Positions 60,101 through 64,000 of a stretch of 64,000 nucleotides of DNA are shown here, in pieces. Source of the stretch: Rattus norvegicus. Taxonomy: Eukaryota; Chordata; Mammalia; Rodentia; Muridae. Below the pieces are notes generated by a model. The model ran no database searches. It saw nothing but the letters and a program-made list of their open reading frames with translations, and was not told the DNA's origin. Location: contig NC_086020.1 of NCBI RefSeq assembly GCF_036323735.1, positions 85,995,710 to 86,059,709 on the forward strand. Reading direction: 5' to 3'. Both the position numbers and the translations under genes were made by a program. Position 1 is the first letter of the stretch; each line of letters opens with the position of its first letter.

Positions 60101-61031
60101 TGTGTGGTTTAGGTATAAGAGTAATTGTGGCTTTGTAGAAGGAATTCGGTAGTGCTCCATCTGTTTCAATTTTGTGGAATAGTTTGGATAATATTGGTAA
60201 GAGGTCTTCTATGAAGGTCTGATAGAATTCTGCACTAAACCCATCTGGACCTGGGGTCTTTTTGGTTGGGAGACCTTTAATGACTGCTTCTATTTCCTTA
60301 GGAGTTACAGGGTTGTTAAACTGGTTTATCTGTTCCTGATTTAACTTCGTTACCTGGTAACTGTCTAGGATATTGTCCATTTCCTGAAGATTTTCAAGTT
60401 TTGTTGAATATAGGTTTTTATAGTAAGATCTGATGATTTTTTGAATTTCCTCTGAATCTGTTGTTATGTCTACCTTTTCATTTCTGATTTTGTTAATTTG
60501 GACACACTCTCTGTGTCCTCTCGTTAGTCTGGCTAAGGGTTTATCTATCTTGTTGATTTTTCTCAAAGAACCAACTTTTGGTTCTGTTGATTCTTTCTAT
60601 GGTCCTTTTTGTTTCTACTTGGTTGATTTCAGCTCTGAGTTTGATTATTTCCTGCCTTCTACTCCTCCTGGGTGTATTTGCTTCTTTTTGTTCTAGAGAG
60701 TTAGGTGTGCTGTCAAGCTGCTGACATATGCTATTTCCTGTTTCTTTCTGAAGGCACTCAGCGCTATGAGTTTTCCTCTTAGCACAGCTTTCATTGTGTC
60801 CCATAAGTTTGGGTATGTTGTACCTTCATTTTCATTAAATTCTAAACAGTTTTTAATTTCTTTCTTTATTTCTTCCTTGACCAGGTTATCATTGAGTAGA
60901 ACATTGTTCAATTTCCACGTGTATGTGGGCATTCTTCCCAAATTGTTATTGAAGACCAGTTTTAGGCCGTAGTGGTCTGATAGCACGCATGGGATTATTT
61001 CTATCTTTCTGTACCTGTTGAGGCCCGTTTT
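57126..61031 (-). mobile_element. L1 copy, 3' UTR and most of ORF2 (broken by the next L1)
   Basis: Minus-strand L1: poly(A) (T run at 57,126-57,137), 3' UTR to 57,840, then ORF2 read backwards from 57,841 to the end of the endonuclease region, ending at GGCCCG-T(n) near 61,031. Decayed, with frame breaks at about 57,960, 58,440, 58,900-59,000, 59,225-59,247, 60,560 and 60,700. The largest open piece (59,247-60,566, 439 codons) keeps the RT core with SLDAEKAFDKI and FADD. The 5' remainder is not found before the window end. Confidence 0.92.
59247..60566 (-). pseudogene. L1 ORF2 RT-domain piece
   Basis: 439-codon open segment of the decayed ORF2, from the KINKIDKPLARLTRG stretch through the RT motifs (motif A SLDAEKAF, FADD) to the CSWIG region, where a stop/frameshift ends it. 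It starts at an incidental Met. It is a fragment of a broken gene, not an independent protein. Confidence 0.9.
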
Positions 61032-61880
61032 TTTTTTAAACTATATTTTTTTTAATTAACTTGAGTATTTCTTATATACATTTCGAGTGTTATTCCCTGT
61101 CCCGGTTTCCGGGCAAACATCCCCCTCCCCGCTCCCCGTCCTTTTGGGTGTTCCCTTCCCAACCCTCCCCCGATTGCCGCCCTCCCCCCCACAGTCTAGT
61201 TCACTGGGGGTTCAGTCTTAGCAGGACCCAGGGCTTCCCCTTCCACTGGTGCTCTTACTAGGATATTCATTGCTACCTATGGGGTCAGAGTCCAGGGTCA
61301 GTCCATGTATAGTCTTTAGGTAGTGGCTTAGTCCCTGGAAGCTCTGGTTGCTTGGCATTGTTGTAAATATGGGGTCTCGAGCCCCTTCAAGCTCTTCAGT
61401 TCTTTCTCTGATTCCTTCAACGGGGGTTCTATTCTCAGTTCAGTGGTTTGCTGCTGGCATTCGCCTCTGTATTTGCTGTATTCTGGCTGTGTCTCTCAGG
61501 AGCGATCTACATCCGGCTCCTGTAAGTCTGCACTTCTTTGATCCATCCATCTTCTCTAATTGGGTGGCTGTATATGTATTGGTCACATGTGGGGCAGGCT
61601 CTGAATGGGTGTGCCTTCAGTCTCTGTTTTAATCTTTGCCTCTCCATTCCCTGCCAAGGGTATTCTTTTTCCTCATTTAAAGAAGGAGTGAAGCATTCAC
61701 ATTTTGATCATCCGTCTTGAGTTTGCTTGTTCTAGGGATCTAGAGTAATTCAAGCATTTGGGCTAATAGCCACTTATCAATGAGTGCATACCATGTATGT
61801 CTTTCTGTGATTGGATTAGCTCAGTCAGGATGATATTTTCTGGTTCCAACCATTTGCTTACGAATTTCATAAACTCGTTG
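61032..61880 (-). mobile_element. L1 3' end (nested at a T-run of the previous L1)
   Basis: A/T-rich tail (61,032-61,060), 3' UTR to about 61,762, then only the last 39 or so ORF2 codons (ending SLISGY) before a new T-rich tract at 61,881. Same orientation as its neighbours. The missing 5' part may resume beyond the window, after the next L1. Confidence 0.85.
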
Positions 61881-64000
61881 TTTTTTTTTTCTTTTTTTCT
61901 TTTTTTTTTACATTTTTTTTTATTAACTTGAGCATTTCTTATATACATTTCGAGTGTTATTCCCTTTCCCGGTATCCGGGCAAACATCCCCCTCCCACCT
62001 CCCCTTCCTTATGGTTGTTCCACTCGCAACCCTCCCCCCATTGCCGCCCTCCCCCCACGAGTCTAGTTCACTGGTGATTCAGTCTTAGCAGGACCCAGGG
62101 CTTCCCATTCCACTGGTTCTCTTACTAGGATATTCATTGCTACCTACGAGGTCAGAGTCCAGGGTCAGTCCATGTATAGTCTTTAGGTAGTGGCTTAGTC
62201 CCTGGAAGCTCTGGTTGCTTGGCATTGTTGTACAAATGGGGTCTCGAGCCCCTTCAAGCTCTTCCAGTTCATTCTCTGATTCCTTCAAGGGGGCCTATTC
62301 TCAGTGCAGTGGTTTGCTGCCGGCATTCGCCTCTGTATTTGCTGTATTCTGGCTGTGTCTCTCAGGAGCGATCTACATCCGGCTCCTGTCGGTCTGCAAT
62401 TCTTTGCTTCATCAATCTTCTCTAATTGGGTGGCTGTATATGTATGGGTAACATGTGGGGCAGGCTCTGAATGGGTGTGCCTTCAGCCTCTGTTTTAACC
62501 TTTGCCTCTCTCTTCCCTGCCAAGGGTATTCTTCTTCCCCTTTTAAAGAAGGAGTGAAGCATTCACATTTTGATCATCTGTCTTGAGTTTCATTTGTTCT
62601 AGGCATCTACGGTAATTCAAGCATTTGGGCTAATAGCTACTTATCAATGAGTGCATACCATGTATGTCTTTCTGTGATTGGGTTAGCTCACTCAGGATGA
62701 TATTTTCCAGTTCCAACCATTTGCCTACGAATTTCATAAAGTCGTCGTTTTTGATAGCTGAGTAATATTCCATTGGGTAGATGTACCACATTTTCTGTAT
62801 CCATTCCTCTGATGAAGGGCATCTGGGTTCTTTCCAGCTTCTGGCTATTATAAATAAGGCTGGAATGAACATAGTGGAGCACGTGTCTTTTTTATATGTT
62901 GGGGCATCTTTTGGGTATATGCCCAAGAGAGGTATAGCTGGATCCTCAGGCAGTTCAATGTCCAATGTTCTAAGGATCCTCCAGACTGCTTTCCAAAATG
63001 GTTGTACCAGTTTGCAATCCCACCAACAATGGAGGAGTGTTCCTCTTTCCCCACATCCTCGCCAGCATCTGCTGTCCCCTGAGTTTTTGATGTAGCCATT
63101 CTCATTGGTGTGAGGTGAAATCTCAGGGCTGTTTTGATTTGCATTTCCCTTATGACTAGAGATGTTGAACATTTCTTTAGGTGTTTCTCAGCCATTTGGC
63201 ATTCCTCAGCTGTGAATTCTTTGTTTAGCTCTGAACCCCATTTTTTAATAGGGTTATTTGTTTCCCTGCGGTCTAACATCTTGAGTTCTTTGTATATTTT
63301 GGATATAAGGCCTCTATCTGTTGTAGGATTGGTAAAGATCTTTTCCCAATCTGTTGGTTGCCGTTTTGTCCTAACCACGGTGTCCTTTGCCTTACAAAAG
63401 CTTTGCAGTTTTATGAGATCCCATTTGTCGATTCTTGATCTTAGAGCATAAGCCATTGGTGGTTTGTTCAGGAATTTTTTTCCAGTGCCCATGTGTTCCA
63501 GATGCTTCCCTAGTTTTTCTTCTATTAGTTTGAGTGTGTCTGGTTTGATGTGGAGGTCCTTGATCCACTTGGACTGAAGCTTTGTACAGGGTGATAAGCA
63601 TGGATCGATCTGCATTCTTCTACATGTTGACCTCCAGTTGAACCAGCAACATTGGCTGAAAATGCTATCTTCTTTCCATTGGATGGTTTTGGCTCCTTTG
63701 TCAAAAATCAAGTGACCAAAGGTGTGTGGGTTCATTTCTGGGTCTTCAATTCTATTCCATTGGTCTATCTGTCTGTCTCTGTACCAATACCATGCAGTTT
63801 TTATCACTATTTCTCTGTAATACTGCTTGAGTTCAGGGATAGTGATTCCCCCTGAAGTCCTTTTATTGTTGAGGATAGCTTTAGCTATCCTGGGTTTTTT
63901 GTTATTCCAGATGAATTTGCAAATTGTTCTGTCTAACTCTTTGAAGAATTGGATTGGTATTTTGATGGGGATTCCATTGAATCTGTAGATCCCTTTTGGT
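61881..64000 (-). mobile_element. L1 3' UTR and ORF2 C-terminal half, runs off the window
   Basis: Interrupted poly(A) tail (T/C-rich at 61,881-61,921), 3' UTR to about 62,629, then ORF2 read backwards from 62,630 to the window end. Frame pieces 62,630-63,172 and 62,848-63,807 (319 codons) are offset, so a frameshift lies near 63,090-63,170. The zinc knuckle CWRGCGERGTLLHCWWDC is intact in the first piece. Incomplete at the right edge. Confidence 0.92.

Overview
This window looks like rat (Rattus) nuclear genomic DNA. The evidence is a set of rodent repeats: two ID SINEs with intact tRNA-like bodies, B1/B2/B3 SINEs, MaLR (MT-like) LTR elements, a URR1-type hAT element, and long L1 LINEs whose roughly 605-bp 5' UTR repeat unit and G-rich 3' UTR look like the rat L1 lineage. 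I recognise no host protein-coding exon, rRNA, tRNA or CRISPR array. Every long open frame is L1 ORF1/ORF2, or a shadow of them.

Layout. 1-7.0 kb is a patchwork of decayed L1 pieces split by a solo MaLR LTR (95-421) and by a complete LTR-internal-LTR MaLR element (1969-5299). The 3' LTR of that element carries a later L1 insertion (2024-2965) that appears to have transduced about 400 bp of foreign flank. 7.6-8.9 kb holds a second, internally deleted MaLR element. 9-20.9 kb is mostly unrecognised single-copy-looking DNA with old SINEs, LTR pieces, an old L1 3' UTR, a CA microsatellite and a degenerate tandem repeat of about 124 bp. 20,941-27,679 is a full-length but heavily mutated minus-strand L1 with a clean 13-bp target-site duplication (TSD). 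27.7-48.0 kb is again mostly unrecognised DNA with scattered SINEs, a URR1 transposon, an ancient L1, microsatellites and a solo retroviral LTR. 48,379-55,930 is a 7.55-kb plus-strand L1 with ORF1 intact and ORF2 broken by a single 2-bp deletion. It sits inside the poly(A) tail of an older L1 3' fragment, and both sets of TSDs are readable. 57,126-64,000 holds three same-orientation minus-strand L1 pieces, each apparently inserted at a T-run of the previous one and running off the window end.

How the parts work together. The only coding system is LINE-1 retrotransposition: ORF1p is the RNA chaperone, ORF2p is the endonuclease and reverse transcriptase. The same machinery explains the SINE insertions with A tails and TSDs and the transduced segment. 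MaLR, ERV and hAT pieces are relics of other mobile families. The notable biology is insertion history (nesting, transduction, inverted L1 pairs) rather than a new gene system. I found no convincing undescribed functional system. Repeat family names are from memory of the families, without a database search.
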